Below are positions 29,658 through 38,855 of a stretch of DNA of 40,446 nucleotides, in pieces. Below the pieces are notes generated by a model. It did no database searches and was not told the DNA's origin. It was given only the letters and a program-made list of their open reading frames with translations. This DNA is from a virus. Both the position numbers and the translations under genes were made by a program. The stretch is from positions 1 to 40,446 of the IMG/VR virus record IMGVR_UViG_3300043433_000087. One strand, given 5' to 3'. Each line of letters opens with the position of its first letter. Position 1 is the stretch's first letter.

Positions 29658-30062
29658 ATGACCAAATCAACCACCTTTGATATCTCCAACTTGGCTGTTA
29701 ACGCCACCACCATCATTGAACTGGAAAACCCAGACGGCGAACCGCTCACGAATGCCGAAGGCGAGACATTAAGCATTACCGCTTATGGCCCAGGCTCAAA
29801 GCAATACCAAAAAGCCCAGGGTATTCGAAACCGCGCCATTCTGGATTACGTCCGCAAGGGCGGTAAAAAAATGAAAGACGACGAGCAGCGCGAACTCGAT
29901 GCCGAGTTTCTGGCATCGTGCACCGTCAGCTTCAACGGCTTTGTCTACAAAGACCTGACCGGTGCTGAAATGTTCAAAGCCGCCTACCTAGACCCGGCCA
30001 TCGGTTTTATTGCCGATCAGGTCAATAAGGCCGTGGGTGACTGGGCAAATTTTACGAAGTAA
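29658..30062 (+). CDS. Tail assembly chaperone, short form (gpG-like)
   Basis: 134 residues, ATG 29658 with AAAGGA. Start MTKSTTFDISNLAVNATTIIELENPDGEPLTNAEGETLSITAYGPGS, then basic KKMKDDEQRELDAEF and FKAAYLDPAIGFIADQVNKAVGDWANFTK. This is the lambda gpG-type position between tube and tape measure. Near its end lies a canonical -1 slippery heptamer (30047-30053), so part of the product should continue into the following frame. Confidence 0.75.
   Translation: MTKSTTFDISNLAVNATTIIELENPDGEPLTNAEGETLSITAYGPGSKQYQKAQGIRNRAILDYVRKGGKKMKDDEQRELDAEFLASCTVSFNGFVYKDLTGAEMFKAAYLDPAIGFIADQVNKAVGDWANFTK
30047..30053 (+). other. Programmed -1 frameshift site AAATTTT
   Basis: In the frame of the short chaperone the bases read A-AAT-TTT (X XXY YYZ). 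After slipping back, translation continues TAC-GAA-GTA... with no stop until 30526. The stop of the zero frame follows three codons after the site. Same place as the lambda G-T shift. The efficiency cannot be judged from sequence. Confidence 0.7.
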
Positions 30063-30526
30063 CCGGCGAGGACCTCAACCTCTTCGCCCGGCAGTTGGGG
30101 TGGTTTCACGCCACCCCGAAGCCAACCGCATCAAAGCAGAGCAAGCTCGAACCAGAGCAACAGCAGAGCCGCGCAGAAAAGATCCAGGCAAACGGTGGCA
30201 CACCGCTGATGCCAGATCTTGGCCCTGCGCAGTATCTCGCCAATTACTGGTTCGAGCTGGGTCTAGTCGGCAATGGCGCCATGGGCCCCGTTGCCATCAG
30301 CGCAACCGAATTGCTGGCCTGGCAACAGGGCAGCGGCGTCGAGCTGACGCCCTGGGAGTTTCGCGTCCTACGCGACATGTCCCGGGCGTACATCGCATCT
30401 ATGAACGCCGCAGAAAAACCCGAATGCCCGCCGCCTTATGGCAAGCAGGTAGAAGAGTTTGACCGTGGGGTTATCAGCAACAAAGTCAGCAACGCCTTCA
30501 AAGCTTTCGCAAGGGCCACAAAATGA
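30053..30526 (+). CDS. Tail assembly chaperone extension (gpT-like), expressed by frameshift
   Basis: Read from the slip site the frame gives YEVTGEDLNLFARQLGWFHATPKP and then LMPDLGPAQYLANYWFELGL...LTPWEFRVLRDMSRAYIASMNAAEK, ending 4 bases into the tape measure. No good start or ribosome-binding site exists in this frame (the first plausible codon is a TTG at 30095), which supports frameshift expression. The fusion would be about 289 residues and bind the tape measure during tail assembly. Confidence 0.7.
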   Translation, partial: YEVTGEDLNLFARQLGWFHATPKPTASKQSKLEPEQQQSRAEKIQANGGTPLMPDLGPAQYLANYWFELGLVGNGAMGPVAISATELLAWQQGSGVELTPWEFRVLRDMSRAYIASMNAAEKPECPPPYGKQVEEFDRGVISNKVSNAFKAFARATK

Positions 30527-33500
30527 ACATCGGCACACTCACCATTGAAATGGCAGCCAATGTGGTTCGTATCCAGCAGGATATGGACCGCATTCGCCAG
30601 ACCGTAGATGGCACCATGGCTAAAGTACAAAAAGCAGCCAGCATGGCTGGCGCTGCCTTGGGCGCTTTGGGGGTTGCCATGTCTGTTGACGCCTTTGCTC
30701 GGTGGATCAAAGGCGCCATTGATGCGGCCGACAAAGCCAACGAAATGTCGCAAAAGATTGGGGTTGCGGTCAAGGACATGGCCGGTCTGCAACTGGCGTT
30801 CCAGCAGGGCGGAGTCGATGCAGACGGCATGCAGAAAGCGCTTGCCAAGCTCTCTGTCGGGATTATGGATGGCAATAGCGCCCTAAAAGCCATGGGTATT
30901 GCCACCCGCAATGCCGATGGGTCGTTGATGTCTACCCGTGAGGTTATCGCTCAGGTGGCAGACCAGTTCGCTGGTTATCAGGATGGCGTCTCTAAAACTG
31001 CATTAGCCGTCGAGCTATTCGGCAAATCAGGGGCAGACCTCATTCCCGTGCTTAACGGCGGAAGCGCTTCCTTTGCCGAGTTTGATGATTGGGCGAGAAA
31101 GCTTGGTGTCACGCTCTCTGAAGAAACAGCGCAGGCAGCCGACAAATTCAATGACACCCTAGACCTATTACAAACAGGCAGCCAAGGCATTGCCATGGGT
31201 ATTGCCGCAGGTCTATTGCCAACTCTGCAAAGCCTTGCTGGTGAGTTTCTGACGTTGATGTCTGACGGTCAGACGATGTCGCTAGTTGTCGATGCAATTT
31301 CACTATCCCTTAAAACACTTGGATCTATCGCAATCGGTGTTGTCGGTGCGCTTAAAGTACTTGCAACGTTTGTATCTGGGATCATTGATTGGGGCAAGGC
31401 GCTTGCCTCGCTTGATTTTGCAGGCACTTTTAAAGCCAATGCCAAAAGCCTCGATCAAATGATCAATACGGCTTCTGAGTCGTATCAATCAGTAGGCCGA
31501 CTGTGGTCTGACACAGGCAATTCAGCCATGGCTGCTATGGCCAGCATGGCCGCTGCCAGCAAGAAAGCCGCCCCGGAAATCGGCAAGGCCTCCGAAGAAG
31601 CCGCACGTGCTGCCAAGAAGCAGCGCGAAGAACAGGAAAAGGCCGTCAAGGCTGCCGAGGATCTGGTAGCGGCTATTCGCTTTGAAACCGATACCCAGAA
31701 AATGAGCAATCTCGAGAAAGAGATTGCCGTCAACCTACGCAAGCTGGAACAGACCGGGCTGCAACAGAACACCGAAGAATACCGTGCCTATGCCGAGGCC
31801 ATCCGTCAGGCCACCATCGAAAACGAAGGCATCAAAGAGCGCATCCGTCTCGAAAAGGAAGCCGCTGATCGCCGAAAAAAGATTGAAGAAGACTATGCCC
31901 GTGAGGTTGAGCAGATCAACTTCCAGATCGGGCAGAGCCTGACCGATGCGTTGATCAACGGTGGGCAGACCGCAAAAGAGTTCTTGATCAACATGTTCAA
32001 GACGCTGATTTTGCGCCCGATCCTGCAGCCGATTATCACCAGCGGTACTGCCATGGTTATGTCGGCGCTGGGTATGACAGCCAGCGGCTCGGCCTCGGCT
32101 AATTCCGGTTCTCTATCCAGCGTCTCGAATCTGGGCAGTCTGGCCAGCATGGCCTCATCGGTGAATAATGCCTATACCGCACTAACCTCAGCTACCCTTG
32201 GTGCCCTGGATTCCATTGCAGCCGGTGCCCAGGCTGCTACTTTTGCCGTCGGCGAAGGGTTAGCAAGCATGGGCTTTGAATCAGCCGGGGCGGCCGTCTT
32301 CAATTCGGCAGGCACCGTCGGTCTGGCAGCGCAGGGCGCAGCGGGCATCGGTGCAGGAACGCTGGCTGGCGAGTGGATCAGTAACGGCAAATCACTCATC
32401 GGTGGCAATTCGCTCTATACCACCGGCGGCGGTGCGGCTGCTGGTGCGGCCATCGGCACGGCCATCGTGCCCGGTATCGGCACCTTTGTTGGTGGCCTGA
32501 TCGGTGGGATCGTCGGCGGCATCGTCAATGCCGGGTGGGGCTCGGGTGCTAAAAACATCACCGGCAATAACCTCAGTGGCACCTGGACCCCGAATGGTCT
32601 GGTCGGCGGTCAGCAATTCGCCACCTGGGAGAAAAAAGGCGGTTGGTTCGGCGGCGGTGGATCCGGCCGTGACTACTCGCCCATCAGCTCAGAACTCGAA
32701 GCCTATATGAGCAGCGCCGTGGTTACGGTAGCCAATGCCGCCAAGGGCTATGCCGATATTCTCGGGGTTAATGCTGAAGCCATTGCCAACGTCAGCCATT
32801 ACTTCGAGATCCCTGCCAATTCGGTCGAGCAGGTTACCGAATACCTGCAAAAAGAGCTGGAAGGCTATGCCAACCAATTGGCCCAAGCCATGCTGGCAGG
32901 CACCAACTTTGGGCAGGCCGGTGAAACAGCTAGCGAAACGCTAGCACGGCTAGCTTCCAGCCTCACGACGGTGAATGCCACTTTCGATACACTGGGCTTG
33001 AAACTGCAGGAAACCAGCCTGGCTGGCGCCAATGTGGCCAGCGCCTTTATTGACATGATGGGCGGTCTTGAGGCATTTAACCAGGCCACTGACTTCTACT
33101 ACCAGAACTTCTACACAGAAGCAGAGCGTGTGGCACAAGCGACTCAGAATCTGTCGGATGTTTTGAAGGCCATGAACATTGAACTGCCAAGTACCCGAGA
33201 AGGATTTCGGGAACTGGTGGAATCGGCGCGCGCTGCCGGCAATGATGTATTGCTGGCCAACCTGCTCAAACTGGCACCGGCTTTTGCGGCAATCGCCAAA
33301 TCCACTGATGAAACGTACCAAGAATTAGTCAAGGCTGCACAAGATCAAGTAACCAAGGCTGCCAGCGCAACTGATGCTGCTTACGCTGCACTAGAGCGTG
33401 TCGTTAACAAACAAAAGGCAGCAGTCGAGCAGAATAAACAGGCAATTCAAACCAGTATCAGTACACTTAAATCACTGTTTGATTACCTATCTGGCCAAAT

Positions 33501-34536
33501 ATCAGATCTGAATAAAGAGGCAGGTATTGGCTCGGCAAGTGGCATTTCAGCAGCCTGGAACCTCATCAATAACGCTGCTGGCTCCGGGCCATTGCCTGCG
33601 CAGGATGCGCTGGCCAGTGCCGTATCAACCCTACGCGACAGCTTTTCAACTGCGCAATATGCCACGGCCTATGAGCAAAAGCGTGATCGACTCTTACTGT
33701 CAGGACAATTAGAGCTAATTAGCTTCAAGGCATCTGATCAGCTATCCATGGCAGAGCTTCAGCTTAAAGCAGCAGAGGATCAGATATCCCAGCTAGATAG
33801 CATCTTGCAAACGGCCAAAGATCAGATTGATATTGCCCGTGGGATTAAAACCAGCATTGAAGATGGCACGCTCACGATTGAAGGGGCTTTGGCTAATTTA
33901 GGCAGTGTGTTGGCCGCCGAGCTTGCAGCTATGACCAGCTTGCAAAAAGTCACCACGCAAACATCTACCGCTGCCACCAGAACATCAGTCATCAGTGGTT
34001 ATTACAACGATATTTTAGGTCGTAAACCTGACGCTTCCGGATTGGATTACTGGACAAATTCAGACCTAACACTGACCGAAGTTAAAACCGCTATTGAAAA
34101 CAGCGTCGAAAACCGCACGCAAGACATATCGGCCATGTACCAAAGTATTCTTGGTCGGGCTCCGGATACTGAAGGCTTATCTTACTGGACATCGCAAAAC
34201 ATCACCCTGGCAGGGGTAGAGGCTGCGATTAAGGCCAGCACCGAAGCGCAGCTCAAAGGCTTCGCCAGCGGTGGGCACTATCCGGGTGGTTTAGCCATGG
34301 TCGGCGAGCAGGGCCCTGAGTTAATCAACTTCAGCAATCCAGGCATGGTCTATAACGCCGATCAGACCAAAAAGCTAATGGGCGGTGGTCAGGAAGTCGC
34401 CAGCGAACTGCGCTTCTTACGAGAAGAAAACGCCGCCCAGGCGCGTAGCCTGGTTCAACTACAAAACCGCATGACCCGTCTGCTCGAGCGTTGGGATGGT
34501 GACGGCATGCCAGAAACTCGGGTGGTCACAGCATGA
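30523..34536 (+). CDS. Tape measure protein with C-terminal DUF4214 repeats
   Basis: 1337 residues. N-terminus MNIGTLTIEMAANVVRIQQDMDRIRQTVDGTMAKVQKAASMAG, a TMP start; then coiled-coil blocks (KKQREEQEKAVKAAEDLVAAIRF), a glycine-alanine-rich hydrophobic part (540-690) with probable membrane segments, and more helices. Near 1155-1240 two DUF4214 repeats occur: YNDILGRKPDASGLDYWT and YQSILGRAPDTEGLSYWT. Length predicts a tail of roughly 200 nm by the usual 0.15 nm per residue rule. Confidence 0.9.
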   Translation: MNIGTLTIEMAANVVRIQQDMDRIRQTVDGTMAKVQKAASMAGAALGALGVAMSVDAFARWIKGAIDAADKANEMSQKIGVAVKDMAGLQLAFQQGGVDADGMQKALAKLSVGIMDGNSALKAMGIATRNADGSLMSTREVIAQVADQFAGYQDGVSKTALAVELFGKSGADLIPVLNGGSASFAEFDDWARKLGVTLSEETAQAADKFNDTLDLLQTGSQGIAMGIAAGLLPTLQSLAGEFLTLMSDGQTMSLVVDAISLSLKTLGSIAIGVVGALKVLATFVSGIIDWGKALASLDFAGTFKANAKSLDQMINTASESYQSVGRLWSDTGNSAMAAMASMAAASKKAAPEIGKASEEAARAAKKQREEQEKAVKAAEDLVAAIRFETDTQKMSNLEKEIAVNLRKLEQTGLQQNTEEYRAYAEAIRQATIENEGIKERIRLEKEAADRRKKIEEDYAREVEQINFQIGQSLTDALINGGQTAKEFLINMFKTLILRPILQPIITSGTAMVMSALGMTASGSASANSGSLSSVSNLGSLASMASSVNNAYTALTSATLGALDSIAAGAQAATFAVGEGLASMGFESAGAAVFNSAGTVGLAAQGAAGIGAGTLAGEWISNGKSLIGGNSLYTTGGGAAAGAAIGTAIVPGIGTFVGGLIGGIVGGIVNAGWGSGAKNITGNNLSGTWTPNGLVGGQQFATWEKKGGWFGGGGSGRDYSPISSELEAYMSSAVVTVANAAKGYADILGVNAEAIANVSHYFEIPANSVEQVTEYLQKELEGYANQLAQAMLAGTNFGQAGETASETLARLASSLTTVNATFDTLGLKLQETSLAGANVASAFIDMMGGLEAFNQATDFYYQNFYTEAERVAQATQNLSDVLKAMNIELPSTREGFRELVESARAAGNDVLLANLLKLAPAFAAIAKSTDETYQELVKAAQDQVTKAASATDAAYAALERVVNKQKAAVEQNKQAIQTSISTLKSLFDYLSGQISDLNKEAGIGSASGISAAWNLINNAAGSGPLPAQDALASAVSTLRDSFSTAQYATAYEQKRDRLLLSGQLELISFKASDQLSMAELQLKAAEDQISQLDSILQTAKDQIDIARGIKTSIEDGTLTIEGALANLGSVLAAELAAMTSLQKVTTQTSTAATRTSVISGYYNDILGRKPDASGLDYWTNSDLTLTEVKTAIENSVENRTQDISAMYQSILGRAPDTEGLSYWTSQNITLAGVEAAIKASTEAQLKGFASGGHYPGGLAMVGEQGPELINFSNPGMVYNADQTKKLMGGGQEVASELRFLREENAAQARSLVQLQNRMTRLLERWDGDGMPETRVVTA

Positions 34537-35462
34537 GTGCAGAATCATTGTCGCTTTCGGTAGTACAGCCCATCGGCATTACCGATGCCATGCTGATATC
34601 AACCGACATTCCAGAAAACGAGTATAGCGCGTGGTCATCTGGAGCAACCTACACAGTTGGCCAACGGGTAATTGTTGCCTCAAACCATAAAGTCTATGAG
34701 TCGGTTCAAGGGGCTAATACCAACCATGATCCTCTCACCAGCCCAACCTGGTGGATTGAAGTCAGCCCAACCAACCGTTGGAAAGTCTTTGACCTGAGCA
34801 ATGGCTCAAAAACAGTTACCTCAGGCACAACCCCGCCAAAAATCTCCTACAGCATCAAGCCGGGGCAGGCAGTTACTGCACTGGCTGTGCTCGGTGTTGA
34901 GAATGCGGCCAGCTTACAGATCACTATGACCGACCCGGTATTTGGTCAGGTCTACAACAAAACCGTCAGTTTCAGCCCGGTACAACCGGCGTCATCGTGG
35001 TGGAGCTGGTTCTTTGGCCAGCGTGCAACCCCTACGCAGGAGATCGCTCTGGATCTGCCAACCTACCCAAATGCCACCGTCAGTATCGTATTAACCGGCG
35101 GGGCTGCGCTGGCTGTCGGTGCCATTCTCATGGGTCAGCAAATGCGTTTTGGCTTGGGTATTCGGCAGGGCGCTCGGGTTGGTATTCAAGACTACAGCCG
35201 CAAAGAAACTAATGAATTTGGCGACACCGTCTTTGTGCAGCGTGCCTTTGCCAAACGTGCCAGCTTCGACATGCTTATTGAAAAGGCCGAAGTCGATCCG
35301 TTTCAAAACTTCCTGGCCACAGTCCGTGCTGTGCCATGCCTATGGATCGGCTCAAACGATTACGAATCAACTGTTGTTTTCGGGTTCTACAAGAACTTCG
35401 ACATCTTAATCAGCTACCCAAACCACGCAGATTGCGGACTTGAACTAGAAGGATTGTCATGA
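34533..35462 (+). CDS. Tail tip/distal tail protein with CBM-like domain
   Basis: 309 residues. Residues 33-80 (AWSSGATYTVGQRVIVASNHKVYESVQGANTNHDPLTSPTWWIEV) match carbohydrate-binding modules of the CBM5/12 type (W, Y, W pattern). The rest, with FDLSNGSKTVTSGTT, WSWFFGQRAT and RASFDMLIEKAEVDPFQNF, is a tail structural protein of several Pseudomonas and Burkholderia phages. Located at the start of the adsorption block. Confidence 0.7.
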   Translation: MSAESLSLSVVQPIGITDAMLISTDIPENEYSAWSSGATYTVGQRVIVASNHKVYESVQGANTNHDPLTSPTWWIEVSPTNRWKVFDLSNGSKTVTSGTTPPKISYSIKPGQAVTALAVLGVENAASLQITMTDPVFGQVYNKTVSFSPVQPASSWWSWFFGQRATPTQEIALDLPTYPNATVSIVLTGGAALAVGAILMGQQMRFGLGIRQGARVGIQDYSRKETNEFGDTVFVQRAFAKRASFDMLIEKAEVDPFQNFLATVRAVPCLWIGSNDYESTVVFGFYKNFDILISYPNHADCGLELEGLS

Positions 35463-37027
35463 GCGATACCATTACTCAATTGCCATCAGCGCCGCTGCCA
35501 ACGGACACCACAGCGCAATTTAACGAAAAGGCTTTCAACCTGGTTGCAGCGCTGGATACTTTTGTTGATGAAAGCAATATCCTAGCGGCCTCCGTAGAGG
35601 CTGATGCTGCAACAGCAGAATCGGCGGCTACCACGGCAACCACCAAAGCCGGTGAAGCATTGGCCAGCAAGAATGCTGCCGAGTCTGCTAAAGATAGCGC
35701 GCTAACGTATAAAACAGCTGCAGAAACCGCAGCTGCATCAGCTGCATCCTCATACGATGCATTCGATGATCGTTATCTAGGGGCAAAGTCAGCAGACCCG
35801 ACAACTGATAATGATGGCCATGCACTGATCGAAGGCGCTGAATACTGGAACACAGTCAGCAAACAGCGGCGAACATGGGACGGGTTGCAGTGGGTAGCTA
35901 CATTTGTTCCTGCTGGTGATTACCTTACGAATTCAGACATAGGTCAATCAGTGCAGCCTTATGATCCAGATACTCCAACTGTTGCTGCGTCACAAGCAGA
36001 AATGGAAGCTGGTACTGAAGAAGCGTTGCGTTCAATGTCGCCTTTACGCGTCTCACAGGCAATTGCTGCATTAGCAAAAGGTTCTCCTGAAAAAACATGG
36101 TCAGCATATACGTATACAAATACTTATATAGTTCCTAGTGGTATATCTTCTATCAGAGCTTATGCTATTGGGGCCGGTGGAAATGGTCAAACTTCTAATT
36201 TCGGTAGTGGTGGCGGCGGTGGCGGTTGCGCATTTGGAGACATTTCTGTTACATCTGGTCAAACAGTTTCAATCACAATTTCTAATGGTATTGCTTCAGT
36301 AAGCGTTGGTGCAACAACATATCTAATAGCAAATCCTGGAGCAAACGGTGATGCAGGCAGAGTCGGTGGAACTGCGACCAAACACGCGTCAGTTACTAAC
36401 GGTGGAGCATATTCAGGTGGGAACGGCGGTACAAGTTTTGGTGGCGGCGGATCTGCTGCTTCACCATTAGGAAACGGGTTTAATGGTGGTTCAGGATTAG
36501 GTGGCGGCGGCGGAATAGGCGGTAAAGGCGGAAATGGAGATTCTGATTTTTGCGGTGGCGGTGGTGGTGCTGGTGGTGCTGGTGGTGATGGGTCATCATA
36601 TTATGGAAAGAATGGTGCTGGCGGCGGATCTTGGTCAGCGGCATCATATTCAACAGCTGGCCAAGGCAGGCCGCAATTTGCAAAATTTTCTGATCCTTTA
36701 TTGACACTAGCAAATGGGGTTGGTGGAAATTTTAGTTCTGATTGCGGTGGAAGCGGTGGTTACGGTGCTGGAGGCGGCGGTGCTGGGACCCAGTATGCAC
36801 AATCAGGTGGAAGCGGTGGATGTTTCGGCGGCGGCGGTGCTGTAAGTAGCGCAAATACACTAGCAGTAGCAGGTGATGGCGGATTTATGGGCGGAGGTGG
36901 TTCTGCTTATACTCCATCTGGAATTGTATTAAATAGAGGTGGTCATGGCGGCTATGGCGGTGGAGGCGGTTGTAATACAAGACAAGCAGGTTACGGTGGG
37001 CCAGCAATTGTCATTATCTACGCCTAA
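35459..37027 (+). CDS. Tail fibre protein with glycine-rich C-terminal domain
   Basis: 522 residues. N-terminus: strand region, then an alanine-rich coiled coil (AATAESAATTATTKAGEALASK, about 45-100) and the DAFDDRYLGAKSADPTTDNDG motif common to tail fibres. From about residue 220 the protein is a glycine-rich domain with GGGGGG blocks (260-520), like fibre tips that bind host glycan or protein through polyglycine-II sandwiches. The DNA for the tip is AT-richer than the front part, suggesting swap of the tip. Confidence 0.85.
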   Translation: MSDTITQLPSAPLPTDTTAQFNEKAFNLVAALDTFVDESNILAASVEADAATAESAATTATTKAGEALASKNAAESAKDSALTYKTAAETAAASAASSYDAFDDRYLGAKSADPTTDNDGHALIEGAEYWNTVSKQRRTWDGLQWVATFVPAGDYLTNSDIGQSVQPYDPDTPTVAASQAEMEAGTEEALRSMSPLRVSQAIAALAKGSPEKTWSAYTYTNTYIVPSGISSIRAYAIGAGGNGQTSNFGSGGGGGGCAFGDISVTSGQTVSITISNGIASVSVGATTYLIANPGANGDAGRVGGTATKHASVTNGGAYSGGNGGTSFGGGGSAASPLGNGFNGGSGLGGGGGIGGKGGNGDSDFCGGGGGAGGAGGDGSSYYGKNGAGGGSWSAASYSTAGQGRPQFAKFSDPLLTLANGVGGNFSSDCGGSGGYGAGGGGAGTQYAQSGGSGGCFGGGGAVSSANTLAVAGDGGFMGGGGSAYTPSGIVLNRGGHGGYGGGGGCNTRQAGYGGPAIVIIYA

Positions 37028-37039
37028 TTGGAGAAAATA

Positions 37040-37492
37040 ATGCACTTTGTATATCTGACAAACGACACAGTCACAGATCAATCACAAATTGATCCATTTT
37101 CTGTGTTCAACTCTGGCTACGCAGTTCAATTTATTGAAGCGCCAGATGAAGTAACTTTTGGATGGCGACTAGTTGATAGAGCATGGGTTGCACCAGAAAC
37201 CCCGCAGCCAACACCAGAGTCAATTATTCAATCCATTGTTACTGCAACTCAGAAACGTCTTGACGACTTTGCACGTACCCGTAACTACGATGGCATCCTG
37301 AGTTTGTGCACATATGCGACATCGACCGTGCCGAAGTTCCAAGCCGAAGGCCAGTACGGAGTCACTGCTCGTGATGCGACGTGGGCGCAGCTCTACGAGA
37401 TCATGGCTGAAGTAGAGGCCGGCATACGGCCTATGCCGGAAGGTTATTCCGATATTGAGTCAGAGCTGCCCGTGCTTGCATGGCCAATTTGA
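37040..37492 (+). CDS. Tail fibre-associated protein (chaperone-like)
   Basis: 150 residues from ATG 37040 (GGAG seven bases upstream). HFVYLTNDTVTDQSQIDPFSVFNSGYAVQFIEAPDEVTFGWRLVDRAWVAPE at the front; SIIQSIVTATQKRLDDFARTRNYDGILSLCTYATSTVPKFQAEGQYGVTARDATWAQLYEIM at the end, a block frequent behind phage fibre genes (DUF4376-type). Probably helps fold or attach the fibre. Confidence 0.7.
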   Translation: MHFVYLTNDTVTDQSQIDPFSVFNSGYAVQFIEAPDEVTFGWRLVDRAWVAPETPQPTPESIIQSIVTATQKRLDDFARTRNYDGILSLCTYATSTVPKFQAEGQYGVTARDATWAQLYEIMAEVEAGIRPMPEGYSDIESELPVLAWPI

Positions 37493-37505
37493 TGGCGTAG
37501 TATTA

Positions 37506-37523
37506 CCTGTTAAACATAACAGG
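37506..37523. promoter_or_regulatory. Inverted repeat before the cargo gene
   Basis: CCTGTTA and TAACAGG around AACA, just before ATG 37532. Its right arm includes AGG of the ribosome-binding site. It could be an operator or a translation-limiting hairpin. Confidence 0.45.
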
Positions 37524-37531
37524 ATGAAGCA

Positions 37532-38134
37532 ATGGTGATTCGCGGAGACTTATCAAATAAGCTGATTCATTTGACAAGATCAGATGATGCTTCGAATGCT
37601 CAGGAAAGATTTCTAGCAATTTACAACAGCGGTACATTGCTTGGATCTGATAGAGATGTGAGGGGTGGCTTCAAGTGTATTTGTTTCAGTGAAGCGCCTC
37701 TAACAGCTATTGCACAATCAATAGCTTCAAGTGATTCTTCGGTGCGGTATGCACCTTTCGGAGTCATGTTAAGCAAAAAATGGTTATTTAAGAATGGCGG
37801 AAGACCAGTCATTTATCAACCTGAATCTGACTATGAACAGCTCAACGAATCTAATCAATATCGGCATGTAAGGTATGACCCAATCAATGGACCAGACTAC
37901 TCGTGGGAGCGCGAGTGGCGCATCAGGACAGATGAACTAAAAATTGACCCACTCGAAGCGACTTTTATAGTTCCGACTAGAGCTTGGGCAAAACGATTTA
38001 TCGATAAACATACAACTCATGCCGTATTGATAAGTTCGATTGTTGAGATGCCGGTATCTTCTAAGATGAAACAGCACTTCATTGCGCTTGAGGATCTTGG
38101 AATGGAAGGCTTTGAAGAGTATTTGAACGAGTAA
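37532..38134 (+). CDS. Unknown cargo protein, weakly ADP-ribosyltransferase-like
   Basis: 200 residues, AT-rich compared with its neighbours. It has no tail or lysis features. Notable motifs: H13 in LIHLTRS, GGFKCICFSEAPL (46-57), GGRPVIYQP (89-97), RHVRYDP and SWEREWRI (124-131). An early His, a middle Tyr and a later E in W-E-R-E-W loosely recall DarT-like and DUF2971-type proteins, but I do not recognise the family with confidence. Own ribosome-binding site and terminator mark it as a separate insert (moron) between tail and lysis genes. Confidence 0.6.
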   Translation: MVIRGDLSNKLIHLTRSDDASNAQERFLAIYNSGTLLGSDRDVRGGFKCICFSEAPLTAIAQSIASSDSSVRYAPFGVMLSKKWLFKNGGRPVIYQPESDYEQLNESNQYRHVRYDPINGPDYSWEREWRIRTDELKIDPLEATFIVPTRAWAKRFIDKHTTHAVLISSIVEMPVSSKMKQHFIALEDLGMEGFEEYLNE

Positions 38135-38156
38135 TACAGCTAGATCATCAATAACC

Positions 38157-38180
38157 AAACCCGCTCCGGCGGGTTTTTTT
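38157..38180 (+). terminator. Terminator after the cargo gene
   Basis: AAACCCGC (38157-38164) and GCGGGTTT (38169-38176) around TCCG, followed by T. It separates the cargo gene from the lysis cassette. Confidence 0.85.
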
Positions 38181-38196
38181 ACGCCAATTCGAAAGT

Positions 38197-38571
38197 ATGC
38201 CTATGACAGAACCTGCAACATCTACCGCCGCAGCGTTATCCGTTGGCACGGTCACGCTGGTTGGCAGCATCTTTGGGATGCACTACGACTTGCTGCTGAT
38301 TGGTTTATTTGGCGGATTATTGCGCTTGGGTCAAGTCAAAAGCATCAGTCGTAAGGCAGCGTTTACCAGCGTTACCCTATCGGCCATGTTAGCCGGTGCC
38401 GTAGCGCCAGTTGCAGGGTCGATGACTGCGAACTTTTTTGGGTTGGCCAACCCTATACAAGAGCTTCGCATCTGCGCAGCGTTCTTGCTTGGTTATGGCT
38501 GGCAGATCATCACCCCGGTGCTGGTTGACCTGGTGAAACAGCGTCTTGGCGGTGGGGGGTATCAGCAATGA
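38197..38571 (+). CDS. Holin-like membrane protein
   Basis: 124 residues. Two ATGs two codons apart (38197, 38203) begin MPMTEPATST. Membrane helices lie at about 14-38, 50-75 and 85-110 (LSVGTVTLVGSIFGMHYDLLLIGLFGG, FTSVTLSAMLAGAVAPVAG, ELRICAAFLLGYGWQIITPVLV), then a basic tail QRLGGGGYQQ. Position before a holin-endolysin set supports a holin or pinholin. A dual start as in lambda S is possible but lacks the usual Lys. Confidence 0.7.
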   Translation: MPMTEPATSTAAALSVGTVTLVGSIFGMHYDLLLIGLFGGLLRLGQVKSISRKAAFTSVTLSAMLAGAVAPVAGSMTANFFGLANPIQELRICAAFLLGYGWQIITPVLVDLVKQRLGGGGYQQ

Positions 38572-38855
38572 ATACGCCGATCCTAATCCCGCTTGACCTA
38601 GTAAACGCCGTCGTATGCGTTGCGCTATCGATTCACGGCATCTGCACCATTAACCATTTCACCCGATCAACGCCGTGCTTCATGCGTATCGGCGTGGCGC
38701 TTTTCACCGTCGGCTGTGTTGGGGTTGCTATCGGCCCATTCTACGGGGTGGTCACCTCAGATCCGCTAGAAGTGGTGATGAATGCCGGTCTTTTGATCTA
38801 TTGCATGCGCAAAGAACTCTATACCTACATGAGCAACCGGAGCGGCCGCAAATGA
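38568..38855 (+). CDS. Second holin-like membrane protein
   Basis: 95 residues, ATGA-overlapped with the first. Three hydrophobic stretches: LIPLDLVNAVVCVALSIHGI, RIGVALFTVGCVGVAIGPFYGVV and VVMNAGLLIYCM, then a basic end (RSGRK). It may be an antiholin or a second pore component. Its stop overlaps the endolysin start. Confidence 0.65.
   Translation: MNTPILIPLDLVNAVVCVALSIHGICTINHFTRSTPCFMRIGVALFTVGCVGVAIGPFYGVVTSDPLEVVMNAGLLIYCMRKELYTYMSNRSGRK

Noticed and set aside
36170-37010. Dense GGT/GGC repeats resembling a repeat array
   Set aside because: They are glycine codons of the fibre tip. There are no constant repeats with unique spacers, so it is not a CRISPR array.
38675-38851. Longer start for the endolysin
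   Set aside because: The extra 59 residues are the out-of-frame translation of the second holin gene. ATG 38852 overlaps the holin stop and begins the conserved domain.
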